Below are positions 24,411 through 32,592 of a DNA stretch of 44,023 nt, piece after piece. Location of the stretch: NCBI GenBank assembly GCA_910583615.1, contig CAJTXP010000035.1:1-44023 (forward strand), given 5' to 3'. Source of the DNA: an uncultured Lachnospiraceae bacterium. Lineage in GTDB: Bacteria; Bacillota; Clostridia; Lachnospirales; Lachnospiraceae. The notes beneath the pieces were generated by a model, which was not told the origin of the DNA, made no database searches, and was given only the letters and a program-made list of their open reading frames with translations. The translations under genes were made by a program, and so were the position numbers. Every line of letters starts with the position of its first letter. Position 1 is the first letter of the stretch.

Positions 24411-25651
24411 GAGATTCCGGGTCCTCTTTTCGTTAAAACGTGGTAAACAAATACACAGATCAACCCTATCAGCAACAGGAGCATTGCTGCTGCAAATGCC
24501 ATGCGATAAGTTCCGAAAGCGCCGTAGGCCATACGGAGAGCCGCCGGGCCAATCACGCCGGCAAGAGAAAAACCGATCCACATGATACCATAGTTTACCG
24601 TGTTATATCTCATTCCAAACTGATCGGTACAGAACCCCGGAAACACTCCCATAAATGTTCCAAAACAGCTCCCTGTCAGAATCAGCCCCACAGCAAACAG
24701 AAAAACGGAGCCGGATATGTCTGCTCTGAATAAAGCTGCCAATCCCGCCAGCGCAGTGAGCATGGCCGCTGTCAAAGTATGAATGCGTCCAAATCTGTCC
24801 GACAGCATACCGGCAATCAGACGGCCTGCAGTATTGGACAGACAGAGAACGGACACAAGCAGCGATGCCGCAGCCGCACTGACACCCGTCATACGAACAC
24901 CCATACTTTTTGCAGAGGAAATGATCATCATGCCAAAGGAGCCGCCGCACACCAGCATCAGCAGCATAATATAAAAAACCGGCATATGCAGCATTTCCAG
25001 CGGAGTTTTTTCACCGGCCTTCCTCCTGCATGCCGATGCATGCCGCGTATCGCCTGACGGAGTAAAATCTTCCGGACACTTATGCATAAAAAACGAACCC
25101 AGACAGAGCATAAAGAGAAACACCGTACCCAGAATCCGGAACGCGGCGCGCACTCCCACGATATCATTCAGGGCGTTGGCCACAGGCGCAAAAAGCACGG
25201 AACTGATTCCATAAAACGCCGTTGTCGCTCCGCCCGCCATCCCCTTTCTGTCCGGGAAAAATTTAACGGTATTGCCGATGGTGCAGCCATAGACAAGGCT
25301 GAGACCCAGACCAAGCATAAGTCCATAGCTCAAAATCAGGTCCCCTGTATTTCCGGCAAAGCCGCAGCTGAACATTCCCAGTCCGAACATCACACCGCCC
25401 GCAAATACCACCCATCTGGGGCCATACCGGTCATTCAAAATTCCTCCGATAATCATAGTGATAAACCCAACCGCATTTGCAGTGGAAAATACAATGGACA
25501 GATCCGGCACATGCAGCTCCTCCGCCATAGGCGCCGCCAGCACACTCCATGCGTACATGGAGCCTATGCACAGATTCATCAGGCAGCTGACCGCAAGAAT
25601 GATCCAGCGCTGTCTGGAAAGCTGTACGCTGCGCTTTTCAACAGTCTGCAT
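24407..25651 (-). CDS. MFS transporter, oxalate/formate antiporter (OFA)-like
   Basis: A 414-residue protein with twelve predicted membrane segments. The first is followed by GSMYAWSVLAAPMAEEL, characteristic of the OFA subfamily, and GGILNDRYGPRWVVF is the MFS loop 2-3 motif; MLSDRFGRIHTL is its counterpart in the second half. The ATG at 25651 follows AAAGGA by 5 bases; an in-frame start at 25684 was rejected. Members move small carboxylates such as oxalate/formate or monocarboxylates, but the substrate here is not determinable. It lies 16 bp after the IclR gene and overlaps the papain-like gene, forming a three-gene operon. Confidence 0.9.
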   Translation of the reverse strand: MQTVEKRSVQLSRQRWIILAVSCLMNLCIGSMYAWSVLAAPMAEELHVPDLSIVFSTANAVGFITMIIGGILNDRYGPRWVVFAGGVMFGLGMFSCGFAGNTGDLILSYGLMLGLGLSLVYGCTIGNTVKFFPDRKGMAGGATTAFYGISSVLFAPVANALNDIVGVRAAFRILGTVFLFMLCLGSFFMHKCPEDFTPSGDTRHASACRRKAGEKTPLEMLHMPVFYIMLLMLVCGGSFGMMIISSAKSMGVRMTGVSAAAASLLVSVLCLSNTAGRLIAGMLSDRFGRIHTLTAAMLTALAGLAALFRADISGSVFLFAVGLILTGSCFGTFMGVFPGFCTDQFGMRYNTVNYGIMWIGFSLAGVIGPAALRMAYGAFGTYRMAFAAAMLLLLIGLICVFVYHVLTKRGPGIS

Positions 25652-25667
25652 AAATATCCTTTCTCCG

Positions 25668-26459
25668 CTAACGGTTATAGACAATCCACCCCATCTCCGC
25701 AGAACACTGCTTGCTGCACCGAAGCCCGTCTGTAATGATCTGCTCCATCTGTGAATTAATCAGGTCCAGAGTGCCGGAAACACTCATGGCAGCCGCAATT
25801 TTGTTCTTATCATCAAAAATCGGAAATGCTATGCAGGATGTTCCGTCTATGTATTCCTCTACATCACACCCATAACCCCGCTTTCGTATCACCGACAGTT
25901 CTTTTCTCAAAACCTCCCGGTCTGTAATCGTATGATAAGTAAATGCCCTCATATCACAGGAGGCCAGCATCTCTTCCATTCTCTCCAGAGGCATACAGGC
26001 AAGAAGCACTTTCCCCATACTGCTTGCATGCAGAGGAAATGTGGAGCCGCTCCGTACATTCTGAATATTTTTCGGAAACTGAGCATTTACCAGCAGAACA
26101 TCATTGCGGATGCTGAGCGCCCCCAGATGAACCGTTACATTATAACGTTCTGCCAGTTCCTGCATATAGCGCGTCGCATACCTTACAACCGGAAGCCGGT
26201 TTGGATACGAATAGCTGAGGCTGTACATCTTTCCTGATATGGTATATTTACTGTTTACCTCACTTCGGACAACATAATCTGACTGGATCAGGGTATTTAA
26301 AAGCCCATATACCGTTGTGCGGTTGATCCCAAGCTCTTCGCTGATCTCGATCACCCCCATGGGCGTCTGCGTCTTACTGAGCACCTCCAGTATACTGAGG
26401 GCACGTTCCACTGACTGAATGCCGGCCGTCTTTTTATCCGTCTGCGCTTTTCTTCCCAT
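25668..26459 (-). CDS. IclR family transcriptional regulator
   Basis: A 263-residue regulator. Residues about 14-75 are the winged helix (QSVERALSILEVLS, GVIEISEELGINRTTVYGLLNTLI). The remainder is the IclR effector domain with LGALSIRNDVLLVNAQ, PLHASSMGKVLLA, REVLRKELSVIRKRGYGCDVEEYIDGTS and IAAAMSVSG. Such regulators usually bind small organic acids or aromatic metabolites. The ATG at 26459 is preferred to a TTG two codons earlier on spacing from AAAGGA. It has its own promoter at 26512-26540 and lies between a TRAP transporter operon and an MFS carboxylate transporter, so it likely controls one or both. Confidence 0.92.
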   Translation of the reverse strand: MGRKAQTDKKTAGIQSVERALSILEVLSKTQTPMGVIEISEELGINRTTVYGLLNTLIQSDYVVRSEVNSKYTISGKMYSLSYSYPNRLPVVRYATRYMQELAERYNVTVHLGALSIRNDVLLVNAQFPKNIQNVRSGSTFPLHASSMGKVLLACMPLERMEEMLASCDMRAFTYHTITDREVLRKELSVIRKRGYGCDVEEYIDGTSCIAFPIFDDKNKIAAAMSVSGTLDLINSQMEQIITDGLRCSKQCSAEMGWIVYNR

Positions 26460-26511
26460 AAGCAAATCATCCTTTTCCTTGTGTCTTCATTACTGACATT
26501 TTTCTTCTCTA

Positions 26512-26540
26512 AATCTAAATGATTTCAGACATTCTGTCAA
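26512..26540 (-). promoter_or_regulatory. Promoter of the IclR-MFS-papain-like operon
   Basis: TTGACA (26540-26535) and TAGATT (26517-26512) on the minus strand are separated by 17 bp. The promoter lies in the 94-bp gap after the dctM-like gene, so the IclR gene does not depend on TRAP operon transcription. Confidence 0.65.
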
Positions 26541-26553
26541 TAAAAAGGGCATA

Positions 26554-27843
26554 TTACATGATTCCCAGTGCATGCGGAAGAAGCAGAATCAGGCCGGGCA
26601 CATACGTAATCAGCAGCAGCACTCCTGCGCATACTGCCAGATACGGTAACATCTTCAGGCTTGTCCCGCCGATATCATTCGTCCCCGCTATGCGGTTCCC
26701 GATATACAGATTAGGTGCCATTGGAGGCGTGATCATTCCCAGAGCTGTATTTACGACAATAATGATTCCCAGCGCAACAGTGTGTATTCCATATGCCTGT
26801 GCAATGGGAAGCAGAATCGGAGTCACCAGCAGTATGATGGACTGCGTCTCCATAAAGCAGCCAAGAAACAGCAGAAAGACATTCATGGCAATCAGGATCA
26901 GCACTTTACTGTCCAGATTCAGAATGTAACCCGCAATAATTTTCGGGATTCCGGCGCTGGTCATCAGCCATGCAAACGGGGATGCCAGCGCGACAATAAA
27001 CAGGATTGCCGCGGTACTGAGCGCCGATTCCACAAAAATTTTCGGAACATCTTTTATAGTCAGGTCCTTGTAAATAAACAAAGCCACGAACAGAGAATAC
27101 ACACAGGCTACGCAGCCTGCTTCTGTCGGCGTGAACACGCCTCCATAGATTCCGCCCAGTATGATGACCGGCATGCCAAGGGCCCACAGGGCGTCTACAA
27201 AATTGTGCCTGCTCTCCTTTAATGACAGCTTCCCTTTTTCTGGTTTTTCTGTATGCTTATGGAGGCACAGGTGCACAGCGCACATGGCAGATGCCATAAG
27301 GATCCCGGGAAGTATGCCGCCCATAAACATGGCGCTGACCGAGCAGTTGGCAGTGACCGCAAAGGTTACCATGGGAATACTCGGTGGAATCACGATCCCC
27401 AGGGAACCGGAAGATGCGGCAATTGCAGAGGCATCCTCCTTCGAATAGCCGTTTTCCACCATACTGGGAACCATGATCCCTCCAATGGCCGCTACCGTTG
27501 CAGGACTGGAACCGGATATCGCTCCAAAAAAGGCGGACGCCACCGTAGTGATACAGGCCGAAGCAGCCGGTATGCGACGAAGCAGCATCTTAAAAAAAAC
27601 TACCAGTCTCCGGGAAGTTCCGCCGTTCGACATCAGATTTCCGGACAGGACAAAAAACGGAATCGCCATCAGCGTAAATCCGTCCAGAGCAGTAAAGATC
27701 CTCTGTGACAGAATCACATACTGACCTGCATTCTGCTGAACCAGAAGCCCGAGCAGCACGGCTCCGCCAAGAGAAAAGGCAATGGGAACCCCCAGTAAGA
27801 TCAATATAAATAATGCTGCAAAAAGTAAAACCGCCAGAATCAT
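26554..27843 (-). CDS. TRAP transporter large membrane subunit (DctM-like)
   Basis: A 429-residue, twelve-segment membrane protein of the TRAP-T large subunit family. LLGVPIAFSLGGA at the start, AIPFFVLSGNLM, AISGSSPATVAAIGGIM, GIVIPPSIPM and NTALGMITPPMAPNLY are typical. It forms the Na+-coupled transport channel with DctQ. The ATG at 27843 overlaps the dctQ stop as ATGA; upstream in-frame residues belong to a frame overlapping dctQ and were removed. Substrates of the family include C4-dicarboxylates, other organic acids and sialic acid. The nearby amino-sugar operon makes sialic acid conceivable, but nothing in this subunit decides it. Confidence 0.94.
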   Translation of the reverse strand: MILAVLLFAALFILILLGVPIAFSLGGAVLLGLLVQQNAGQYVILSQRIFTALDGFTLMAIPFFVLSGNLMSNGGTSRRLVVFFKMLLRRIPAASACITTVASAFFGAISGSSPATVAAIGGIMVPSMVENGYSKEDASAIAASSGSLGIVIPPSIPMVTFAVTANCSVSAMFMGGILPGILMASAMCAVHLCLHKHTEKPEKGKLSLKESRHNFVDALWALGMPVIILGGIYGGVFTPTEAGCVACVYSLFVALFIYKDLTIKDVPKIFVESALSTAAILFIVALASPFAWLMTSAGIPKIIAGYILNLDSKVLILIAMNVFLLFLGCFMETQSIILLVTPILLPIAQAYGIHTVALGIIIVVNTALGMITPPMAPNLYIGNRIAGTNDIGGTSLKMLPYLAVCAGVLLLITYVPGLILLLPHALGIM

Positions 27844-28352
27844 TCTTCTATCCCTCCTTCCTCTTTTGTGTCCCCCTTCCCCAGACAGTCCTGTATCAAA
27901 GAGAGTTCCCATAAAAGATTCTGAATGCAGACAGAGACCGCCGTATAGGGAACACAGGCCGAAACCAGCCACATGGGCAACCCCATAGACGGGCTTGTCC
28001 TGCCTGTCATAATCTGATTTTTACACAGATACAGTCCATAATATCCAATCCACAGACAAATGCCCGAGATCACCAGGATCTGTATCGCATACAGAAACGC
28101 CCTGTATCTCTCAGGTATTCTTTTTACAAGAATATCCACACCAAAATGAGAGCCTGTTTTTGCCACTGCGCCTGCCCCCACAAACGCCAGCCAGATCATC
28201 AGATACCTTGCCGCCTCTTCCGCCCACGGTGTGACAAACCATTTTGTATATCGTGCCACGGTTGCCAGAAATACAATTCCAACCATACCGGCAAGACATG
28301 CTCCGATAAAGCCATATTCTATTTTTCTTAACATCCCCAAAAAACGCTCCAT
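27840..28352 (-). CDS. TRAP transporter small membrane subunit (DctQ-like)
   Basis: A 170-residue protein with four predicted membrane segments, the usual small-subunit topology. WAEEAARYLMIWLAFVGAGAVAKTGSHFGVDIL is the family core; diagnostic parts are EEAARYLMIWL and HFGVD. The start at 28352 follows AGGAGGT. It lies between the binding-protein gene (80 bp upstream, with a hairpin between) and dctM (4-bp overlap). Confidence 0.93.
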   Translation of the reverse strand: MERFLGMLRKIEYGFIGACLAGMVGIVFLATVARYTKWFVTPWAEEAARYLMIWLAFVGAGAVAKTGSHFGVDILVKRIPERYRAFLYAIQILVISGICLWIGYYGLYLCKNQIMTGRTSPSMGLPMWLVSACVPYTAVSVCIQNLLWELSLIQDCLGKGDTKEEGGIEE

Positions 28353-28383
28353 TCAGATACCTCCTGCGCATCCTGGCGCTTTG

Positions 28384-28425
28384 GCCGGCAATGCCATGTG
28401 CCTGACAGCGTATGACTTTGCCGGC
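28384..28425 (-). other. Intercistronic hairpin between dctP- and dctQ-like genes
   Basis: GCCGGCAA and TTGCCGGC form a perfect 8-bp stem with a 26-base loop, starting 8 bases after the binding-protein stop codon. A hairpin here could protect the 3' end of the binding-protein message or partially terminate, giving more binding protein than membrane subunits. Confidence 0.45.
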
Positions 28426-28432
28426 TGAAAAA

Positions 28433-29494
28433 TCAATTGCGAAGTGCCTCAACAAGCTCCTGATTTACTTTATCCGCATAGGTCTCATACAGCCCCGACA
28501 CCGCATCCGACCACTCTTCAATATTGTCCACGTCATTGATCTCACATCCTGCCTCAGTCAGAAGCTCTGCCACCTCTTCCTCTGCCTCAGCCACATGTTC
28601 ACGCTCCCAGTCCGTGGCATACTCCATGGATTCCCGGAAAACCTCTTTGACTTCGTCCGAAAAGCTGTTCCACAGATCCTGGTTGATCATGCATACCCCT
28701 GCCGTATAGACATGATTGGTCTTCGTAATATATTTCTGGACTTCATAGACTCCTGACGAATAAATGGCATTCAGCGGGTTTTCTTCTACATCAATGGTTC
28801 CCTGCTCCAGGGCTGTAATTACTTCTCCCCATGCCATAGGAGTAGGATAGGCTCCCAGTGCCGTCCATAATGCCTGATGCACCTCATTTTCCATCACGCG
28901 GATCTTCATGCCGGACACATCTGCCAGTGTATGCACCGGAATGTTGGAATTGGTCAGGTTTCGGAACCCATTGTCCCAAAGAGCCAGTCCATAGATGCCG
29001 GTATCGCCAAGCTGATCCAGCAGGCTCCTTCCAAGCTCACCATCCATGACGTCATGCGCTTTATCCAGGTCCGTAATCAAAAACGGAAGGTCAAATGTAA
29101 AAAAATCTGTCACATAATTCGCAACCGGCGAAGAAGATGTGACGCACATATCTACGGTTCCCATCGAAACTCCCTCAATCAGATCCACCTCTCCCCCCAG
29201 CTGTCCGTCGGAAAAGATTTCGAGCGTAATCGCCCCGTCTGTCTTTTGAGAAAGCTGTTCGGCAAGCACCTCAAGACCTTTCACATAAGGACTTTCCGCC
29301 GTCGTTGTCGTGCCGACCTGAATCGTCATCGTTGGATATCCGCTGTCAGAAGCTGCCGGCTTTTCTTCCGATGTCTCCGCATTCTCCGACTGGCCCGGAT
29401 CCACAGCAGTCTCTGTCTGACTGCTGTTTCCGCAGGCCGTTACAATGGATATTATGGCAACTGTCAAAACTACAGATACGATCCTTTTCTTCAT
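28433..29494 (-). CDS. TRAP transporter solute-binding lipoprotein (DctP-like)
   Basis: A 353-residue lipoprotein with signal peptide and lipobox VTAC (Cys21), an acidic spacer, and a DctP-type domain: GLEVLAEQLSQKTDGAITLEIF, FTFDLPFLI, GFRNLTNS, SGMKIRVMENEVH and AWGEVITALEQGTIDVEEN. The arginine in GMKIRV is the residue that binds the ligand carboxylate in this family, so a carboxylate solute is expected. The start at 29494 follows GGAGG. It lies 21 bp after the PanB-like gene and begins the transporter part of the operon. Exact ligand is not readable from the sequence. Confidence 0.94.
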   Translation of the reverse strand: MKKRIVSVVLTVAIISIVTACGNSSQTETAVDPGQSENAETSEEKPAASDSGYPTMTIQVGTTTTAESPYVKGLEVLAEQLSQKTDGAITLEIFSDGQLGGEVDLIEGVSMGTVDMCVTSSSPVANYVTDFFTFDLPFLITDLDKAHDVMDGELGRSLLDQLGDTGIYGLALWDNGFRNLTNSNIPVHTLADVSGMKIRVMENEVHQALWTALGAYPTPMAWGEVITALEQGTIDVEENPLNAIYSSGVYEVQKYITKTNHVYTAGVCMINQDLWNSFSDEVKEVFRESMEYATDWEREHVAEAEEEVAELLTEAGCEINDVDNIEEWSDAVSGLYETYADKVNQELVEALRN

Positions 29495-29515
29495 ATTCTA
29501 TGTCCTCCTTGTCCA

Positions 29516-30022
29516 TTATTGATTATTCTGGTATCCGGGTACCTCTACATCGTAACAGTTTTCAGGCGCCGGATAGATTCCGTCGCTTACATCCTGATGA
29601 AAGCAATTCAGCGCATGAATGATCGTCTCCTGAAGCTCCGCATAATGCTTTGCAAATTTCGGAACGAAGGTTCCTTCAAACCCGAGCATGTCATAGAAAT
29701 TCTGTCCATGGCAGGCTGCCGATGTACACGGCCCCCCGCTTAAAACCGGAATGTTCACCGCTTTGCAGAGCGCTTCGCCGACCACGCGCGGAACACATTC
29801 CACGACGCAGCAGAAGGCGCCTGCCTTTTCGATGGCACGAATATCCTTCATCAGACGCTCTGCGGCATCGCCGGACTTTCCCTGAACCTTCATGCCGCCC
29901 ATCGCGGCTACCGTCTGAGGAGTCAGTCCGATATGTCCCATGACCGGAGTTCCGGAATCTACGATCGCCCGGATCTTATCCGCCACATTGCCGTCCATGG
30001 TACGTCTTTTCATATTTCCCAT
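29516..30022 (-). CDS. Half-length PanB-like protein (ketopantoate hydroxymethyltransferase family, C-terminal half)
   Basis: A 168-residue protein matching only the second half of PanB, which is normally about 265-280 residues. TPVMGHIGLTPQTVAAMGGMKVQGK and CCVVECVPRVVGEAL are classic PanB segments, here shown by GHIGLTPQ (His30) and VECVP (Glu75, equivalent to the catalytic glutamate near 181 in E. coli PanB). The N-terminal half with the metal-binding aspartates is missing, and the upstream DNA is AT-rich without any PanB-like sequence. Yet the gene has a clean AAGGAG ribosome site 6 bases before its ATG, a candidate promoter and no internal stop. It heads the TRAP operon. It could be a relic, or a repurposed enzyme of the PEP mutase/PanB barrel group acting on the transported acid. 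Confidence 0.75.
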   Translation of the reverse strand: MGNMKRRTMDGNVADKIRAIVDSGTPVMGHIGLTPQTVAAMGGMKVQGKSGDAAERLMKDIRAIEKAGAFCCVVECVPRVVGEALCKAVNIPVLSGGPCTSAACHGQNFYDMLGFEGTFVPKFAKHYAELQETIIHALNCFHQDVSDGIYPAPENCYDVEVPGYQNNQ

Positions 30023-30078
30023 TTTCTTCTCCTTTTTATTTATTGTTTATAATATAGACATTTTGTTTTATATATTTA

Positions 30079-30107
30079 ATTTTATTATATTTTTATTGTC
30101 TTATCAA
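30079..30107 (-). promoter_or_regulatory. Candidate promoter of the PanB-like/TRAP operon
   Basis: TTGATA (30107-30102) and TAAAAT (30084-30079) are separated by 17 bp in a very AT-rich stretch (30023-30140). Because many AT-rich hexamers occur here, the exact choice is uncertain. No clear IclR-type palindrome was recognised. Confidence 0.4.
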
Positions 30108-30198
30108 TATAATTACAAACATTTTATAAAGATGAATTCTGCAACGGTTGCTTTTCACGGGGGAATGGGGTTCGGCTTCGCGAAAAATAACCCGCAAC

Positions 30199-30237
30199 AA
30201 AAAATCCCGAATGTATCGTTTATTGATACATTCGGGA
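30199..30237 (-). terminator. Strong rho-independent terminator of the amino-sugar operon
   Basis: A perfect 13-bp stem (TCCCGAATGTATC at 30205-30217 and its complement at 30225-30237) with a 7-base loop is followed on the minus strand by a run of six T (30204-30199). It lies 36 bp after the stop of the ROK gene and ends that operon before the TRAP operon begins. Confidence 0.9.
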
Positions 30238-30273
30238 ATCTATACATCCCGGCCCTTTCCTGCCCGGACAATG

Positions 30274-31182
30274 TTACCTCCGGCCCTGTTGCCCTCCTCT
30301 TTTCTGCCGGTCCATAAAATGACAGAATGCCCCCCGCATCCCTGCGTCATTCCGGTGGTGTGCAAATTCCAGGCGCGTCCGCCTGCAGATGACCGGTTTT
30401 AAATACCGTTCAAGAGCCGCCTGGAGCCTCGGGCGCAGATATTCCTTCTGCGCCATGACTCCGCCCCCCAGCACGACCACTTCCGGATTCAGTACATAGC
30501 AGATGTCCGCAATCCCCCTTCCAAGTACATCGCACATCTCGTCAATAGCCGCAACACAGATTTCGTCTCCGGCTTTTGCCGCTTCAAAGATCCGGACGCC
30601 GTCCCAGCTACCTGCCGCGTCCTTCTTACGCTCCGCCACTTTCCGGCTCAGGATGCTCGCCGCGCCCAGCGTCTGAAAATCCGCTTCGCCCGCGTACAGG
30701 TAACCGATCTCCATGGCGCCGCTGCTGCACCCGTGAAAGACGTTCCCGTCAATCAACGCGCAGCCGCCAATGCCAGTGCCGACCGTCAGACAGACCGCGA
30801 CCCGGCTTCCCCTGGCCGCCCCCGTCTTATACTCCGCAAGCCCGGCGCAGTTCACGTCATTCTCCACCTCGCACGGCAGTGAAAAAGTTTTTTCTATGTC
30901 TTCCTTCCATTTTGTACCCTGATACTCCGGAATGAGTTCCCCCGAAAAAAATACTTCGCCTTTTTCACAGTCCACCATGCCGGCGGTGGAGATGCAGACG
31001 CCTGACAGCGGATACCGCGCCCTGTAATCCCGTATGATACGAAACACCTTGTTCTGCAGCTCCCTGCCGCCTTTTGCCGCCTCTGTATCCATATCGGCTT
31101 TCTGTACGATCTCGCCATCCTCCTTCAGAAGTCCGTATTTTATAGAAGTACCGCCGATATCAATGCTTACATAATAGTTCAT
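30274..31182 (-). CDS. nanK: ROK family sugar kinase, probable N-acetylmannosamine kinase
   Basis: A 302-residue ROK kinase. The phosphate-binding SIDIGGTSIKYG is at residues 6-17, GVCISTAGMVD follows, the catalytic aspartate is in VENDVNCAGLAE, LTVGTGIGG binds ATP, and VVLGGGVM is the C-terminal motif. The zinc-binding cysteine cluster of many ROK proteins is absent: the region reads GCSSGAMEIGYL. Placement directly after a NanE epimerase gene makes N-acetylmannosamine the likely substrate, giving ManNAc-6-phosphate for NanE. The start follows GGAGG by 5 bases. It is the last gene of the operon, before the terminator at 30199-30237. Specificity is inferred from context; glucose or another amino sugar is possible. 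Confidence 0.85.
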   Translation of the reverse strand: MNYYVSIDIGGTSIKYGLLKEDGEIVQKADMDTEAAKGGRELQNKVFRIIRDYRARYPLSGVCISTAGMVDCEKGEVFFSGELIPEYQGTKWKEDIEKTFSLPCEVENDVNCAGLAEYKTGAARGSRVAVCLTVGTGIGGCALIDGNVFHGCSSGAMEIGYLYAGEADFQTLGAASILSRKVAERKKDAAGSWDGVRIFEAAKAGDEICVAAIDEMCDVLGRGIADICYVLNPEVVVLGGGVMAQKEYLRPRLQAALERYLKPVICRRTRLEFAHHRNDAGMRGAFCHFMDRQKRGGQQGRR

Positions 31183-31256
31183 ATGTCCCTCCTCGAATAC
31201 CCTCTTTCCCGAATTCGGATGCGTCCGGACAGATCAGCCGCCCGGTCCGGGCTCTG

Positions 31257-31949
31257 CTATGCCTCCAGCGCGTCCACAAATGTCCTGGTGATCAGCTGCG
31301 GCCTGGTGATGGCAGAGCCTACCACCACACTGTACACGCCCAGATCCATGACTCTGCGTACTTTTTCCGGTGTGTCGATATTGCCTTCCGCGATGACTCT
31401 GTGGCTGACCCGGCTCAGGATCTCCCTGATCAGTTCAAAATCATTGTCTTCGATCCTCAGCTCCCTGCTCTCCTCTGTATAGCCTACCAGCGTCGTGCCG
31501 ATGAAATCAAACCCCAGCTCATCCGCATGGAGCGCTTCCTCCAGAGTGGAACAGTCCGCCATCAGAAGCTGTTCCGGCCAGGCAGCGCGTACCTCCCGGT
31601 AAAATTCATCCAGCGTCTTTCCTTCCGGTCTTACGCGGCAGGTGGCATCCACTGCGATAATCTCCGTCCCGGTCTCCACCAGCTCTTCCACCTCTTTCAT
31701 GGTTGGCGTAATGAACACGCTGCTGTCCGGATAATCTCTTTTTACAATGCCGATCACCGGAAGATCCACCTGTTTGCGGATCTCTGCAATGTCCTCTCTG
31801 GTGTTGGCACGGATCCCGGCAGCGCCGCCTTCCTTTGCCGCCACAGCCATCCGTCCCATAATATAGGAAGAATGCAGCGGCTCATGAGGCAGAGCCTGAC
31901 AGGATACGATCAGTTTCTTATGTACCGATTCTACGTTATTTCTATTCAT
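31257..31949 (-). CDS. nanE: N-acetylmannosamine-6-phosphate 2-epimerase
   Basis: A 230-residue TIM barrel of NanE type: GGAAGIRANTREDI, LPVIGIVKRDYP with the catalytic lysine, EIIAVDATCRVRP, FIGTTLVGYTEES, VIAEGNIDTPEKV with the catalytic glutamate, and VVVGSAITRP for phosphate binding. It converts ManNAc-6-phosphate to GlcNAc-6-phosphate, which then enters the Nag pathway. The ATG at 31949 overlaps the end of the esterase gene by 8 bp. NanA lyase, NagA and NagB are not in this window. Confidence 0.95.
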   Translation of the reverse strand: MNRNNVESVHKKLIVSCQALPHEPLHSSYIMGRMAVAAKEGGAAGIRANTREDIAEIRKQVDLPVIGIVKRDYPDSSVFITPTMKEVEELVETGTEIIAVDATCRVRPEGKTLDEFYREVRAAWPEQLLMADCSTLEEALHADELGFDFIGTTLVGYTEESRELRIEDNDFELIREILSRVSHRVIAEGNIDTPEKVRRVMDLGVYSVVVGSAITRPQLITRTFVDALEA

Positions 31950-32580
31950 TTCCTACCTTCTTTCGGATGATCTCTGCCAGCTTTTCTGCCAGCCGGCCAT
32001 GGCTCTCCCGGTCCAGATGCATATAGTCGATGGTATTCATGGACACATACGGCGCCGCATCCAGAAAATCACAGCCCAGAAGTTCCGCGCAGATCCTGAA
32101 TTCGGCGGCAAGCCCCCGGGACCGCTCCGCGCAGATTCCCATCTCTCCGGCCACCGGCGACTGCTCGCACAGGTCCTCAATGGGCGCCGGCGCCACGATC
32201 AGGACCTTCGGCTCCCACCGCCAGGCATCCGCTTCCCGGGCTTTTTTCACCAGACGCTTCATGCCGTCCGCTATGTTCTTCGGCGTCGCCGAAAACCGTT
32301 CCTTGCTGTCGTTAGTCCCCAGCATGATCACCAGATAATCCAGCGGGCCATGGGACATCAGACAGGGATACAGATAAGAAAGTCCGTTCAGCCCCTCATT
32401 TAACGGGTCTTCAAAGACCGTCGTCCGCCCGCACAGTCCCTCTTCAATGACGCAGTAGGAATCCCCCAAAAGCTGCTGAAGCTTCCCGGTCCAGCGCACA
32501 TCCTCCGGAAACCGTCCGTCCGTGACCGCATCATAACCCCAGGTATTGGAGTCCCCGTAACATACAATTCTTTTTCTCAT
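31942..32580 (-). CDS. SGNH/GDSL hydrolase, possible sialic-acid or amino-sugar O-acetylesterase
   Basis: A 212-residue SGNH hydrolase without a signal peptide. Block I is VCYGDSNTWGYD (nucleophile serine in GDSN), the glycine block is EGLCGRTT, block III is LGTNDSKERF, and DYMHLD supplies the catalytic Asp and His. The GDSN variant and the RTT block resemble intracellular acyl-ester hydrolases. Its place between sugar permeases and NanE suggests it removes O-acetyl groups from an imported sialic acid or amino sugar before phosphorylation. It overlaps nanE by 8 bp and starts 12 bp after the permease stop. Confidence 0.88.
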   Translation of the reverse strand: MRKRIVCYGDSNTWGYDAVTDGRFPEDVRWTGKLQQLLGDSYCVIEEGLCGRTTVFEDPLNEGLNGLSYLYPCLMSHGPLDYLVIMLGTNDSKERFSATPKNIADGMKRLVKKAREADAWRWEPKVLIVAPAPIEDLCEQSPVAGEMGICAERSRGLAAEFRICAELLGCDFLDAAPYVSMNTIDYMHLDRESHGRLAEKLAEIIRKKVGNE

Positions 32581-32592
32581 ATTCTTCTTTCC

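Noticed and set aside
23634..24446. Plus-strand frame with a very good AGGAAGGAGG before its ATG, directly after the kinase gene
   Set aside because: It is antisense to the papain-like gene, whose GHS and HNC motifs and ATGA coupling to the MFS gene support the minus strand. The plus-strand product has no recognisable features. The purine-rich site is noted in case a short peptide is made.
26507..26523. TTTAGATTTAGAG on the minus strand before the IclR gene as another two-component box
   Set aside because: The two half-site-like words are 6 bp apart rather than 11 and overlap the -10 box, so the regulon pattern is not met.
26554..29494. Naming the TRAP transporter as a sialic acid transporter (SiaPQM)
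   Set aside because: The only support is the neighbouring nan operon, which has its own ABC transporter and is separated by a strong terminator. The binding protein shows general carboxylate features only.
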